64,000 nucleotides of DNA from Prochlorococcus sp. AG-424-P16 (GCA_003213255.1 QCNI01000001.1:1-64000), one strand, 5' to 3'. Shown: positions 10,727 through 19,816, counted from the first letter of the stretch. Numbers and translations are program-made. The notes: generated by a model from the letters alone, not told the origin.

Positions 10727-11856
10727 TGTCTTTAGGTAAATTTAAATTTGATAAAAGAATAGTATTATCATTCTGGATAATACTAATAGCTCTAATTATT
10801 GCAGCACCAACCTTACTCCCTGTATTTAGATTAAATCTTCTCGGTAGATACCTATCATTGTCCATAGTTGCTCTTGGTGTAGATCTTATTTGGGGATATA
10901 CAGGTTTACTAAGTCTTGGACAAGGTATATTTTTTGCATTAGGTGGATATTGCGCAGCAATGTATTTGCAAATAACCAGCTCTTCTGAATTCCCAAATAA
11001 TATTCCTGAATTTTTTGCTTTATATGGTGTTGAAAAATTGCCTTTTTTTTGGGAACCTTTTAAATCGCCAATTTTCACCTTCTTCGCTATCTGGATAATA
11101 CCAGCATTAGTTGCGGGTTTAATTGGATTTCTTGTTTTCAGGAATCGAATCAAAGGAGTTTATTTTTCTATACTTACTCAAGCTTCTCTTCTTGTATTCT
11201 TTAACTTCTTTAATGGACAACAAAAACTAATAAACGGAACAAATGGATTAAAAACAGATGTAACCCAACTATTTGGTCAGATGGTGGGTTCTGAGTCCAT
11301 GCAAAGAATATTCTTTTGGATAACGGCGACACTAGTAATAGCCTCATGGTTTTTTGCAAAATGGGTAGTTAGAGGAAGATTTGGAAATATTCTTATAGGA
11401 ATACGAGATGATGAACCAAGAATTAGGTTTACAGGATATAACCCAGTTATATTTAAGACGATAGTATTTTCTATTGCTGGAGGTCTTGCTGGAATTTCTG
11501 GAGCTTTATATACTGTTCAGTCTGGAATAGTATCACCTCAATTCATGACAGTTCCCTTTTCTATAGAAATGGTTATATGGGTTGCTGTTGGAGGTAGGGG
11601 AACTTTATTAGGAGCAATACTAGGAGCAGTTTTCATCAACTACGCAAAAAGTCTAGTAAGTGAAGCTTTGCCTGCTAGCTGGATGTTTATCCAAGGAGGG
11701 TTATTTATCTTAGTTGTAACAGCTCTGCCAGAAGGAGTTTTAGGATGGATTCAAGGAGATGGTCCTAGGAATCTTCTTCAAAAATTAGGTTTGAAAAGGA
11801 AGATTGAAACCTATCCAAGCTTAGAAGTTAACAATAAGGAGGTGAATAATGAATAA
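10726..11856 (+). CDS. urtC: Urea ABC transporter permease UrtC
   Basis: LLGRYLSLSIVALGVDLIWGYTGLLSLGQGIFFALGGY. Confidence 0.96.
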   Translation: MSLGKFKFDKRIVLSFWIILIALIIAAPTLLPVFRLNLLGRYLSLSIVALGVDLIWGYTGLLSLGQGIFFALGGYCAAMYLQITSSSEFPNNIPEFFALYGVEKLPFFWEPFKSPIFTFFAIWIIPALVAGLIGFLVFRNRIKGVYFSILTQASLLVFFNFFNGQQKLINGTNGLKTDVTQLFGQMVGSESMQRIFFWITATLVIASWFFAKWVVRGRFGNILIGIRDDEPRIRFTGYNPVIFKTIVFSIAGGLAGISGALYTVQSGIVSPQFMTVPFSIEMVIWVAVGGRGTLLGAILGAVFINYAKSLVSEALPASWMFIQGGLFILVVTALPEGVLGWIQGDGPRNLLQKLGLKRKIETYPSLEVNNKEVNNE

Positions 11857-12598
11857 TAAATATCTTCTAAATTTAATAGATATAACTGTTAGTTTCGAGG
11901 GTTTTTTAGCTCTCAACAAACTTAATTTAAATTTAAAGAAAGGAGAATTAAGAGCTGTAATAGGACCGAACGGGGCAGGTAAAACAACATTTCTTGATGT
12001 AATAACTGGAAAGGTTAAGCCAACAAAAGGCGAAGTGATTTTCAAAGGAAAATCTTTAATAGGTAGAAAGGAGCATAAGATTGCTCGACTTGGAGTGGGT
12101 AGAAAATTTCAAAGTCCAAGAATCTTTGAAAATCTAACAGTAAAGGAAAATCTTGAAATATCAGTGTCAACTCCTAAAAGTCCCTTAAACCTTTTAAATA
12201 AAAGTATTAAGGATGAGCAGCTTGATGAGATTGAACGTCTTATGAAGATTGTCAATTTAGCTCAAAAAGTTGATTCTAAAGCTGGTTCTTTATCACATGG
12301 CCAAAAGCAATGGCTCGAGATAGCCATGTTAGTAGGACAGAAGCCTGATTTAATGTTAGTTGATGAACCTGTTGCTGGTCTAACTGATGAAGAAACTGAT
12401 CTTACAGCTGATTTATTAAAATCATTATCAGGAGAAAATACAGTAGTGGTGATAGATCACGATATGGAATTTATAAGAAGACTTGATAGTAATGTTTCAG
12501 TATTAAATCAAGGCACAGTATTATGCGAGGGGACAATGGAAAATATACAAAAGGACCAAAAAGTTATTGATGTTTATCTAGGAAGGCCTGAGGATTAG
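11849..12598 (+). CDS. urtD: Urea ABC transporter ATP-binding protein UrtD
   Basis: Walker A GPNGAGKTT, LSHGQKQWLEIAM, MLVDEPVAGL. Confidence 0.96.
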   Translation: MNNKYLLNLIDITVSFEGFLALNKLNLNLKKGELRAVIGPNGAGKTTFLDVITGKVKPTKGEVIFKGKSLIGRKEHKIARLGVGRKFQSPRIFENLTVKENLEISVSTPKSPLNLLNKSIKDEQLDEIERLMKIVNLAQKVDSKAGSLSHGQKQWLEIAMLVGQKPDLMLVDEPVAGLTDEETDLTADLLKSLSGENTVVVIDHDMEFIRRLDSNVSVLNQGTVLCEGTMENIQKDQKVIDVYLGRPED

Positions 12599-12600
12599 TT

Positions 12601-13311
12601 ATGAAAAACTTACTAGAAATCAAATCATTGAATACATATTATGGCGAAAGTCATATTCTCAGGGATGTAGATTTAAATGTTCAATCAGGAGAAATGGTTT
12701 GTTTGATTGGAAGAAATGGAGTTGGCAAAACAACTTTATTGAAAACACTTATTGGTTTGTTAAGACAAAAAAAAGGCGATATTTATTTGATTAGCGAAAA
12801 TATCAATAGAAAAGCACCTCATCAGAGGGCGAGGAAAGGTATGGCTTACGTTCCTCAAGGAAGAGAAATTATTCCATACCTATCAGTTGAAGAGAATCTA
12901 ATGTTAGGAATGGAGTCGCTGCCAGGTGGATTATCTAAGAACAAGAAAATAGATCCATTTATTTATGATCTCTTCCCAATCCTAAAAGATTTTCTACAAA
13001 GGAAAGGAGGAGATCTCAGTGGTGGACAACAACAACAACTTGCTATTGCTAGAGCATTGCTGGGCAAACCTAAACTACTATTACTTGACGAACCAACGGA
13101 AGGGATTCAGCCAAATATAGTTTTAGACATAGAAAATGCAATCAATCAGATTATTAGAGATACAGGAATTGGTGTTTTATTAGTAGAACAACACTTGCAT
13201 TTTGTAAGACAAGCAAATAGATATTATGCGATGCAACGAGGAGGTATTGTTGCTAGCGGTAATACTAGTGAGTTGAGTCAAGCAGTTATTGATAAGTTCT
13301 TAAGTGTTTAA
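12601..13311 (+). CDS. urtE: Urea ABC transporter ATP-binding protein UrtE
   Basis: GRNGVGKTTLLKTL, LSGGQQQQLAIARAL, LLLDEPTEGIQP. Confidence 0.96.
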   Translation: MKNLLEIKSLNTYYGESHILRDVDLNVQSGEMVCLIGRNGVGKTTLLKTLIGLLRQKKGDIYLISENINRKAPHQRARKGMAYVPQGREIIPYLSVEENLMLGMESLPGGLSKNKKIDPFIYDLFPILKDFLQRKGGDLSGGQQQQLAIARALLGKPKLLLLDEPTEGIQPNIVLDIENAINQIIRDTGIGVLLVEQHLHFVRQANRYYAMQRGGIVASGNTSELSQAVIDKFLSV

Positions 13312-13343
13312 TTAAATTATTCTAGATTATTAAAAACTTTTAT

Positions 13344-13523
13344 TCATTTTTCGCATCTTATTAGGTCAATACTGTTTGGATGTTCATTTATATACTTATT
13401 AAATTCCATTGCTAGTGTTCTAGCCTCGTAAGCGTCAGAAGCATAAAAACAATTTTCTAATCTTATATTTTGCAAATCACGGTAATGCACTGTGTATGGC
13501 TTCAATATATTATTTTTGTTCAT
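13344..13523 (-). CDS. Small hypothetical protein (59 aa)
   Basis: ATG..TGA read by eye: MNKNNILKPYTVHYRDLQNIRLENCFYASDAYEARTLAMEFNKYINEHPNSIDLIRCEK; below the 60-aa track cutoff, protein-like composition. Confidence 0.7.
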   Translation of the reverse strand: MNKNNILKPYTVHYRDLQNIRLENCFYASDAYEARTLAMEFNKYINEHPNSIDLIRCEK

Positions 13524-13781
13524 TTTAATTTGCTAAGAAACAATCAATTTATATCTCAAACATGCATATATTTGTAAAATTAAAGCAATACTTTTGTTGT
13601 TATCAAAATATATTCACTTAGATTCTGTATTTAAAAATACTTAATGAAGAAATAAAGAAATTAATCTATTTTTTTTTATTTTTAGAGTCCTGATTTTTAC
13701 CTTCTATTAAAAAAACAAATTTAGATAAAATATAACCAAAAAATGGAACCCAAAACTTTTCATAAAAAAATTTCATAAAAA

Positions 13782-13976
13782 TTAAGCAGCCAATGATTCG
13801 TCATCTATGGTTGTATTTATATTTATAAGCTTCAAATCCATAGAATTAAATAAATGCTGCATAAGAAGAAAATCAAGCTCCCCTTTTAACAAATTAACAT
13901 CGGATGAAAGTAGATCATCAACAAAATCGTCAAAAGTATCTGAAAGAGGATTCACAATTAAAATTATTTTTGCCAT
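13782..13976 (-). CDS. Small hypothetical protein
   Basis: Track ORF 13782..14003; MAKIILIVNPLSDTFDDFVDDLL start at 13976 is plausible. Confidence 0.45.
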   Translation of the reverse strand: MAKIILIVNPLSDTFDDFVDDLLSSDVNLLKGELDFLLMQHLFNSMDLKLININTTIDDESLAA

Positions 13977-14358
13977 TATCATCTCATTAACAACAAAAGT
14001 CAACCAGATTTAAATATTAATTTTTGAATTTTTTTAAAAGTTAATGAATAAAAACTAAAAAAATTAAATAATAAAAATAAACAAGCAAAATAACAGATTT
14101 AAAATCAAGCTCATGGTTTTTGAATTAAATTTCATTTATCTCGCTTTTCTTAATTTTATATATCTCCTGATTAGCAATATCAAAACGACAATACACATAT
14201 TTGCTAAAAAGAAATTTAAAGAATTCATCATCAAACCATTTAATATATTTATAGCAAGACTATTGATATGCCAACTAGTAAAAAATCACTTAAAAAGTGT
14301 TTAAAAGCAATAAATTTTAATAGCAATCAAATTTGATATTAATAGCTAATTTTAAATA

Positions 14359-14673
14359 TTATTTTTTAATTAGCTCGAAGTAACCATTTTTATTTAATAA
14401 GTACTTATCAAACCAAAGGCTTAATAGATTGTCTAATCCTATTCCATTCATTTTATTTATTTGCGAAGTCTTATAGTCTGAGAGTGCAAGCAATAAATAC
14501 GGAAAAATCATATCAGAAACTCCTTTTGGCAGTTTTTCTAAAGGTACTCCATGCGCTCTATCCCATAAAATTTGCATATCCTTAGAGAACAAAGAACTCC
14601 AATAACTAAAATTACAATATAACTTATCTGGAGGGAGGAGATTTACAGATAAACCTGGGAGAGATGAATTCAT
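14359..14673 (-). CDS. Hypothetical protein (104 aa)
   Basis: ORF with protein-like composition, no recognised domain. Confidence 0.6.
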   Translation of the reverse strand: MNSSLPGLSVNLLPPDKLYCNFSYWSSLFSKDMQILWDRAHGVPLEKLPKGVSDMIFPYLLLALSDYKTSQINKMNGIGLDNLLSLWFDKYLLNKNGYFELIKK

Positions 14674-14800
14674 ATGAATAAATATTTTATAGATTAATTA
14701 GATTTAGGTTTTTGAAATGATGAAAAATAATCTTAATACGCGAATCTCCTATATATGCATATTAAATTTATCGCACAGTGCATCACTTAGCAACACCTTA

Positions 14801-15199
14801 TTAAGTGTTATATTTATCCATCATTTCTTGAAATTTTAGGAATGATAAAAACTTTTTATAAGTTTGCAAGTCAAAAGCCTCCTGATTTTCTTCATTTAAA
14901 TGGGTTGATTTACTAGAAATAAAATGATTTCCTAAGTTATTATCAATTGAGAGTTTTGCATTATCTCTAACGTCATCAGAATTATCAAATGAATTTTTTG
15001 AATTATCATTATTTGATTGATATGAATGAATTACTTTACCATTTTTTTTATTAAATATACCTCTTATAGAAAGTGCTTCTTCTACCAAAATACTTATTAT
15101 TTTTGAATTACTTAAATTGTTCTCTGTGCTCAACTTTTCAATTATTCTCATAACATCTTCTCTAGGAATAAAACCAACTCTTTTTTTCTTAGTAGGCAT
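14801..15199 (-). CDS. Small possible ribbon-helix-helix (CopG-like) DNA-binding protein
   Basis: MPTKKKRVGFIPREDVMRIIEKLSTENNLSNSKIISILVEEAL resembles an RHH N-terminus; low-complexity middle. Confidence 0.55.
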   Translation of the reverse strand: MPTKKKRVGFIPREDVMRIIEKLSTENNLSNSKIISILVEEALSIRGIFNKKNGKVIHSYQSNNDNSKNSFDNSDDVRDNAKLSIDNNLGNHFISSKSTHLNEENQEAFDLQTYKKFLSFLKFQEMMDKYNT

Positions 15200-15269
15200 T
15201 TAAAAATGAATTAAAGTTCAGCACTTGACTGTAATAAGTGTTGCACTATATTCATTATAAGTCAATTAA

Positions 15270-15425
15270 ATGCTAATGATTTTACCAACAACATTACTCT
15301 TAGGAGCCCTTGGATATCTTTTCTATACTTCAAAAAAAGAACTTTCACTAGATCACCATGAGTTTATAGAAAACCAAAAAGAAAATGATGATTTGTATAA
15401 AGATTTGGAAGATCTATTTATTTAA
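15270..15425 (+). CDS. Small single-TM hypothetical protein (51 aa)
   Basis: MLMILPTTLLLGALGYLFYTSKKELSLDHHEFIENQKENDDLYKDLEDLFI; not in ORF track. Confidence 0.6.
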   Translation: MLMILPTTLLLGALGYLFYTSKKELSLDHHEFIENQKENDDLYKDLEDLFI

Positions 15426-15520
15426 AATTACCGTATATGCATTAAAGAACTTCGTTTCTTGACTAAAGATATACAAAAACCTAAACATAATTAGAATGAT
15501 AGTAATAAGTTATAAATTCA

Positions 15521-15817
15521 ATGACTGTACATCAAGACTACGAAATAAAAATCAATCTTAATGAATTGATCGAGAAGAGAATCCCATGTTGTGATTTACT
15601 TCATCCAGATCATTGTCTAACAGAAAAACAAGTCTCTGAAATTGCACATGATATTCGCATGGATTTAAATTTACATGATCTTTACAAGCAAGTGGATCAA
15701 CATATTATGAATTATGTAAATGCAGCAGGAATTGATAACAAAGATCATTGGGTTGAACCACATCTTCCAGATTTGGAAAGAAATTTAAAAGAAGAAGTTG
15801 GAATAGAATTTGATTAA
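15521..15817 (+). CDS. Conserved-looking hypothetical protein (98 aa)
   Basis: MTVHQDYEIKINLNELIEKRIPCCDLLHPDHCLTEKQVSEIAHDIRMDL; protein-like composition. Confidence 0.75.
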   Translation: MTVHQDYEIKINLNELIEKRIPCCDLLHPDHCLTEKQVSEIAHDIRMDLNLHDLYKQVDQHIMNYVNAAGIDNKDHWVEPHLPDLERNLKEEVGIEFD

Positions 15818-15838
15818 TCTTTTTTCTTAAAAAAGAAA

Positions 15839-15988
15839 TCAATATATGTATTTTTTTTCCAAATCATCTATTAATTTGTAAATACTTTTAGCTGATCTCT
15901 TTCTTTTTTTTAATATTCTCAATACTATAAATCCAATAAATAATGCAAAAATAGGTGTAAAAATAATAATTTCATGATTCATAACCAT
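15839..15988 (-). CDS. Small single-TM hypothetical protein (49 aa)
   Basis: MVMNHEIIIFTPIFALFIGFIVLRILKKRKRSAKSIYKLIDDLEKKYIY; hydrophobic helix then basic cytosolic tail; not in ORF track. Confidence 0.6.
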   Translation of the reverse strand: MVMNHEIIIFTPIFALFIGFIVLRILKKRKRSAKSIYKLIDDLEKKYIY

Positions 15989-16154
15989 CAAACACAAGCC
16001 TAATATTTAAATTATTAAAATTTCTTCATCAACAAAATAGGTACTTTATACAAATATCCTTCGCTATAAATAATTAAGATATTTTATAAAAAAGTGAATA
16101 GATACAAATTTTTTCATAAATTATGTAGAAATAAATTCTAATTCAATAAATATA

Positions 16155-16337
16155 ATGATTGATTATTTTGCTTTAACAATTACTGAAATGGGGATTAGTA
16201 AAATAGAGTTAGTAGTTATTGGCGCAGTAATTTTAATATTTCCAATTTTATTTGTTTATGCTTCTAAAAACCTTGATGCCAAGGGAGTTTTTGAATGGAT
16301 GATGGAGAAACCAAATGATTGGATAGGTAAAAAATAA
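16155..16337 (+). CDS. Small single-TM hypothetical protein
   Basis: 60 aa; ELVVIGAVILIFPILFVYASK TM helix, WMMEKPNDWIGKK tail; internal ATG (MGISKIE) may be the true start. Confidence 0.6.
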   Translation: MIDYFALTITEMGISKIELVVIGAVILIFPILFVYASKNLDAKGVFEWMMEKPNDWIGKK

Positions 16338-16358
16338 GATTCATACAATATAGATTTT

Positions 16359-16700
16359 TTAGTTAAACTTCAAATTTTCTAAATTACTAATATCGAAATC
16401 ATAAACCTGGCAATTATTTTCTAAATCATTAACTATTGAATTTTTTAGTAGAGAATAATCTATCGAGTTATTGAGTTTATTATTTTTAAATTCTTTATTA
16501 GTTTCTCCAATAGCAAATGCCAAAGCTCCTTCATAAGAAATACCGAAGTTGGTAGTGTTGCAGTAAGTTCTAGTAAACTTGCCAGAAATCTTTTTAGTAT
16601 ACTTTTCAAGAGTTTTTGAAGAAGTATCTAATGAGTAAACTGGACTACTAAATAGAAAAAGCAAAATTAAAGTGAAGATCGCCAAACCCCTATTGATCAT
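16359..16700 (-). CDS. Hypothetical secreted protein (113 aa)
   Basis: Signal peptide MINRGLAIFTLILLFLFSSPVYS. Confidence 0.7.
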   Translation of the reverse strand: MINRGLAIFTLILLFLFSSPVYSLDTSSKTLEKYTKKISGKFTRTYCNTTNFGISYEGALAFAIGETNKEFKNNKLNNSIDYSLLKNSIVNDLENNCQVYDFDISNLENLKFN

Positions 16701-17066
16701 AATATTTCAAAAATTGCAAATTTAATATAGTTTAAAATTTAACTCTGCCGCTATGTTTTATTAAAATTTATAGAAATTAAAAATTTTTAACCAGAACAGC
16801 TATTTCATATTTTGGATGATAAAAACTCTCTAAATGAGTATTTTATAGTTTGAATTTTTTTTGGTAATTTTTTTAATAAACGCCTAAATGCTTTTGGCAT
16901 ACTAAAAAATCCATATCAATAATTAATAGATAACAAATAATACATGAGTATTCAATAAATAATTATATAAAAATAAGTAAATTAATTATTAAATATAATG
17001 ATTGAGCTATGGAAATGTATTTAAACATGAATTATTGTTTAATTAAGAATTAAATACAAAATTAAT

Positions 17067-17261
17067 ATGGCACTACCAGAACTTATTTATGCTCCTATAG
17101 ATGGCGGAACAATACATAGATATGAAATTAGTGGTGGCAAGAGAAAATTTTTAAGATTTATAGGTTGTTACTTGGGTCAATGTAATTTCCACAAAAATAT
17201 TGATGATGCTATTGTTTACATAAAAAATTTGAAAGAATCACAAAAGATACAAAAAACATGA
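17067..17261 (+). CDS. Small hypothetical protein (64 aa)
   Basis: ORF, protein-like composition. Confidence 0.6.
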   Translation: MALPELIYAPIDGGTIHRYEISGGKRKFLRFIGCYLGQCNFHKNIDDAIVYIKNLKESQKIQKT

Positions 17262-17419
17262 AATAAAGATACATAGATACTATCGAAACTCAATATTTTT
17301 CGATAACTACATAATTATTGCTACAAATAATAGAGAATTTTCTTTTTATAAGAAATTGATTATTTACTTGGGTTATAGTTCCGAAAGATAAACAGTCATT
17401 TAAAAAAAGAAATTAATTT

Positions 17420-18742
17420 ATGGAAAACAGACAAATTAATTTTTTTAAATCAAAAGACTTTAATACCGTTCTTAAGCCATTTAAAAAAGGGACGGTAGTT
17501 AAAATTGACTCGTTTGATATTAGAGAAACTCAAAAAGATTTAAATATAGGTTTATTTGGTTGGTATGCAATTTGTCCCTCTAAAGAACTAAAAAAAAATA
17601 AGCTACACTATTTTTCACTCTATGATGAGCCTCTCGTTCTTTATAGAGACGAAAATAAAAACGTTAGGTGCATTAAAAATATTTGTCCACATAGAGGGGC
17701 CTCCTTTTTTGGAGGGACATTATCAGATGGAGTAATAACCTGCCCATATCATGGAGCTAAGTTTTCATCTGGAGGAAGTTGCCAAAATCTTGACAGAATA
17801 ACATGTCGCCATATAGTTGATAATAACTACGATAAATACGCCAAAAGGATTCATTTATCTCAATACAAAACTTCAGAAAAAAATGGATATATTTTTGTAC
17901 ATTTTTCTAAAGATTCTGAGACTGATTTAAATAACATAAGTGAAGATAAACCTATAAGTAACTACGAATTATATGCTAATGGTTTTTCACATAAGGATTA
18001 TGTCTTTGAGGAGGTTTTAGTCGACTTCAAATGTGATTGGTCAAGGATTATTGAAAATCACCTAGATATCCTTCATATCTTTTGGGTCCATGGCAATACA
18101 ATCCCAGATAAAGATGTGAATAAAAACGTATTAGTTAGTTTTAACCAGAAAATTAATGTTAATCCCTCATACATTGAAAGTATTTATTATTACAAGAATG
18201 ACCCTACAAAAGAATTTATTCGGATAAAGTACATACCTCCTGGAAGGATATTAATTTACAAAGGCGAACCTTCCTCATCAAGATATTTACAAGTTTTAGA
18301 TCATATCCCTTTAGGAAATAATAAAGCAAGAGTAATAGTAAGACACTACAGGAAATTTCTACAAAATAAACTGCTTAATAATCTCTTATTATTTAAAGAG
18401 ACTCAAAGAAAGATTTTTTATAAGATATTCGATGAGGATTATATGATTTTAAAAACACAAACATATAATCACGATATGGGATTTATAAGTAAAGATGAAA
18501 TAAAATTATTGGGAGAGGATAGGATAATAAATTATTTTTGGAAGTGGTATAAGAAGTCTGAAGATAAAGATGAACCATGGAAAAATACTAACAAAACCCA
18601 AAATTTTGATGTATACGACAAAGTTATATTGAAATATCCTCCTGAGATAAAGAAGTTAGAAATTGCAAATAATATTGATATTATTAGAAAAACATTTGTA
18701 AGGTTTGTTGCTCCGCTTATATTTTTTATGTTAATAATATAA
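17420..18742 (+). CDS. Rieske [2Fe-2S] non-heme iron oxygenase of the PaO/CAO/Tic55-like group
   Basis: CPHRGASFFGGTLSDGVITCPYHGAKF (CxH..CxxH); mononuclear iron site ENHLDILHIFWVH (D-x2-H-x4-H); hydrophobic C-terminus. Confidence 0.9.
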   Translation: MENRQINFFKSKDFNTVLKPFKKGTVVKIDSFDIRETQKDLNIGLFGWYAICPSKELKKNKLHYFSLYDEPLVLYRDENKNVRCIKNICPHRGASFFGGTLSDGVITCPYHGAKFSSGGSCQNLDRITCRHIVDNNYDKYAKRIHLSQYKTSEKNGYIFVHFSKDSETDLNNISEDKPISNYELYANGFSHKDYVFEEVLVDFKCDWSRIIENHLDILHIFWVHGNTIPDKDVNKNVLVSFNQKINVNPSYIESIYYYKNDPTKEFIRIKYIPPGRILIYKGEPSSSRYLQVLDHIPLGNNKARVIVRHYRKFLQNKLLNNLLLFKETQRKIFYKIFDEDYMILKTQTYNHDMGFISKDEIKLLGEDRIINYFWKWYKKSEDKDEPWKNTNKTQNFDVYDKVILKYPPEIKKLEIANNIDIIRKTFVRFVAPLIFFMLII

Positions 18743-18745
18743 TCC

Positions 18746-18847
18746 GTGAAGAAAGTAGATAGACCTACATGGTTGAATTGGCTTTATCTTTTTATATTTG
18801 TTTTAAGCTCGATTCAATTGATTATATTTTGGAGTAATAAATTTTAG
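18746..18847 (+). CDS. 33-aa single-TM mini-protein between Rieske oxygenase and ABC ATPase
   Basis: GTG start 3 nt after the upstream stop codon; (M)KKVDRPTWLNWLYLFIFVLSSIQLIIFWSNKF; its TAG overlaps the next GTG start by 1 nt. Confidence 0.55.
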   Translation: MKKVDRPTWLNWLYLFIFVLSSIQLIIFWSNKF

Positions 18848-19635
18848 TGTTTAATAAATTTTGGTTTGACGCAAAAAATATAAATTGTTATAAAAATGGC
18901 TTTAGAGTAATTAAAGATTTAAATTTAAAAATATCTTATTCAGAAAATGTGATATTAGTTGGACCAAATGGTTCAGGTAAATCATCTTTAATTGAAATAA
19001 TTAATAGAAACTTATACCCAGTAGTAGCTAATGAATCGAAACTAAAGATATTTGACAAAGAACTTGTAAATTTATGGGAACTAAGAAATAAAATAAGTAC
19101 CGTAAATAGTGATATAAAAAATAGAATAAATCCAAATTTACAAGTTTTTGATTTAATTTTAAGTGGACTATATGGAAAATATTGTTACGTACAAAAAAAA
19201 TCAAAAAAAGATTCTTATAAGGTGGAGAAAATCATGAAGAAAATGAATATTTCTAATTTATCTAAAAAGAATTTTTCCTATTTATCTGATGGAGAAAAAC
19301 AAATTTCTCTTATTGCAAGGGCATTAATCAAAAAACCGGAAATTTTAATCCTAGATGAACCAATTGCAAATTTAGATTATAAATCTAAGTTTTTTGTAAT
19401 TGATAAGGTTAATGAATTATCAAAATTAGATACGAAAATTTTATGCGTCACTCATGATATTTCAACGATTACAAAAATTTATGACCGGGTCATAATGCTT
19501 AAAGATGGCAAAATAATCGCTGATGGAGATCAAAATAAGGTTATGAATAGTGAAAATTTTTATAAGTTATTTGGTATTCAAGTAGAGGTAATTAATAATA
19601 ATGGAATTTGGAATATAAACAGATTATCTAAATAA
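18847..19635 (+). CDS. ABC transporter ATP-binding protein (ModF/YlmA-like)
   Basis: GTG start; GPNGSGKSSLIE, FSYLSDGEKQISLIARAL, LILDEPIANLD, CVTHD. Confidence 0.88.
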   Translation: MFNKFWFDAKNINCYKNGFRVIKDLNLKISYSENVILVGPNGSGKSSLIEIINRNLYPVVANESKLKIFDKELVNLWELRNKISTVNSDIKNRINPNLQVFDLILSGLYGKYCYVQKKSKKDSYKVEKIMKKMNISNLSKKNFSYLSDGEKQISLIARALIKKPEILILDEPIANLDYKSKFFVIDKVNELSKLDTKILCVTHDISTITKIYDRVIMLKDGKIIADGDQNKVMNSENFYKLFGIQVEVINNNGIWNINRLSK

Positions 19636-19816
19636 CAATTATAAAGATAGCTATCGCAATAGCAAGAAATACTAATTTTTTATTTTTTAAAAATGAAGAG
19701 GATTTATTTTTAAATGAAGAAGATCCACATTTAGAGCAGACAATCTTACCTCCTAAAGATCGGTCTGAGACGAATGAAGAACTACCACAATTAAAGCAAA
19801 CTCTATTTACGCTCAT
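19628..19816 (-). CDS. Small protein with two CxxC pairs (zinc-ribbon-like) and C-terminal TM tail
   Basis: RVCFNCGSSSF..IVCSKCGSSSF..LVFLAIAIAIFIIVI. Confidence 0.7.
   Translation of the reverse strand: MSVNRVCFNCGSSSFVSDRSLGGKIVCSKCGSSSFKNKSSSFLKNKKLVFLAIAIAIFIIVI

Noticed and set aside
10677-11153. 158-aa minus-strand ORF inside urtC
   Set aside because: Fully antisense to a well-recognised permease gene; composition follows the complementary codons, no recognisable domain.
14113-14304. 63-aa plus ORF
   Set aside because: Ile/Lys/Phe/Asn-dominated translation expected from random AT-rich DNA; kept out of features.
16700-17066. AT-rich 367-bp gap as a possible ncRNA gene
   Set aside because: No GC-rich hairpin or terminator-like end visible; nothing beyond base composition supports it.
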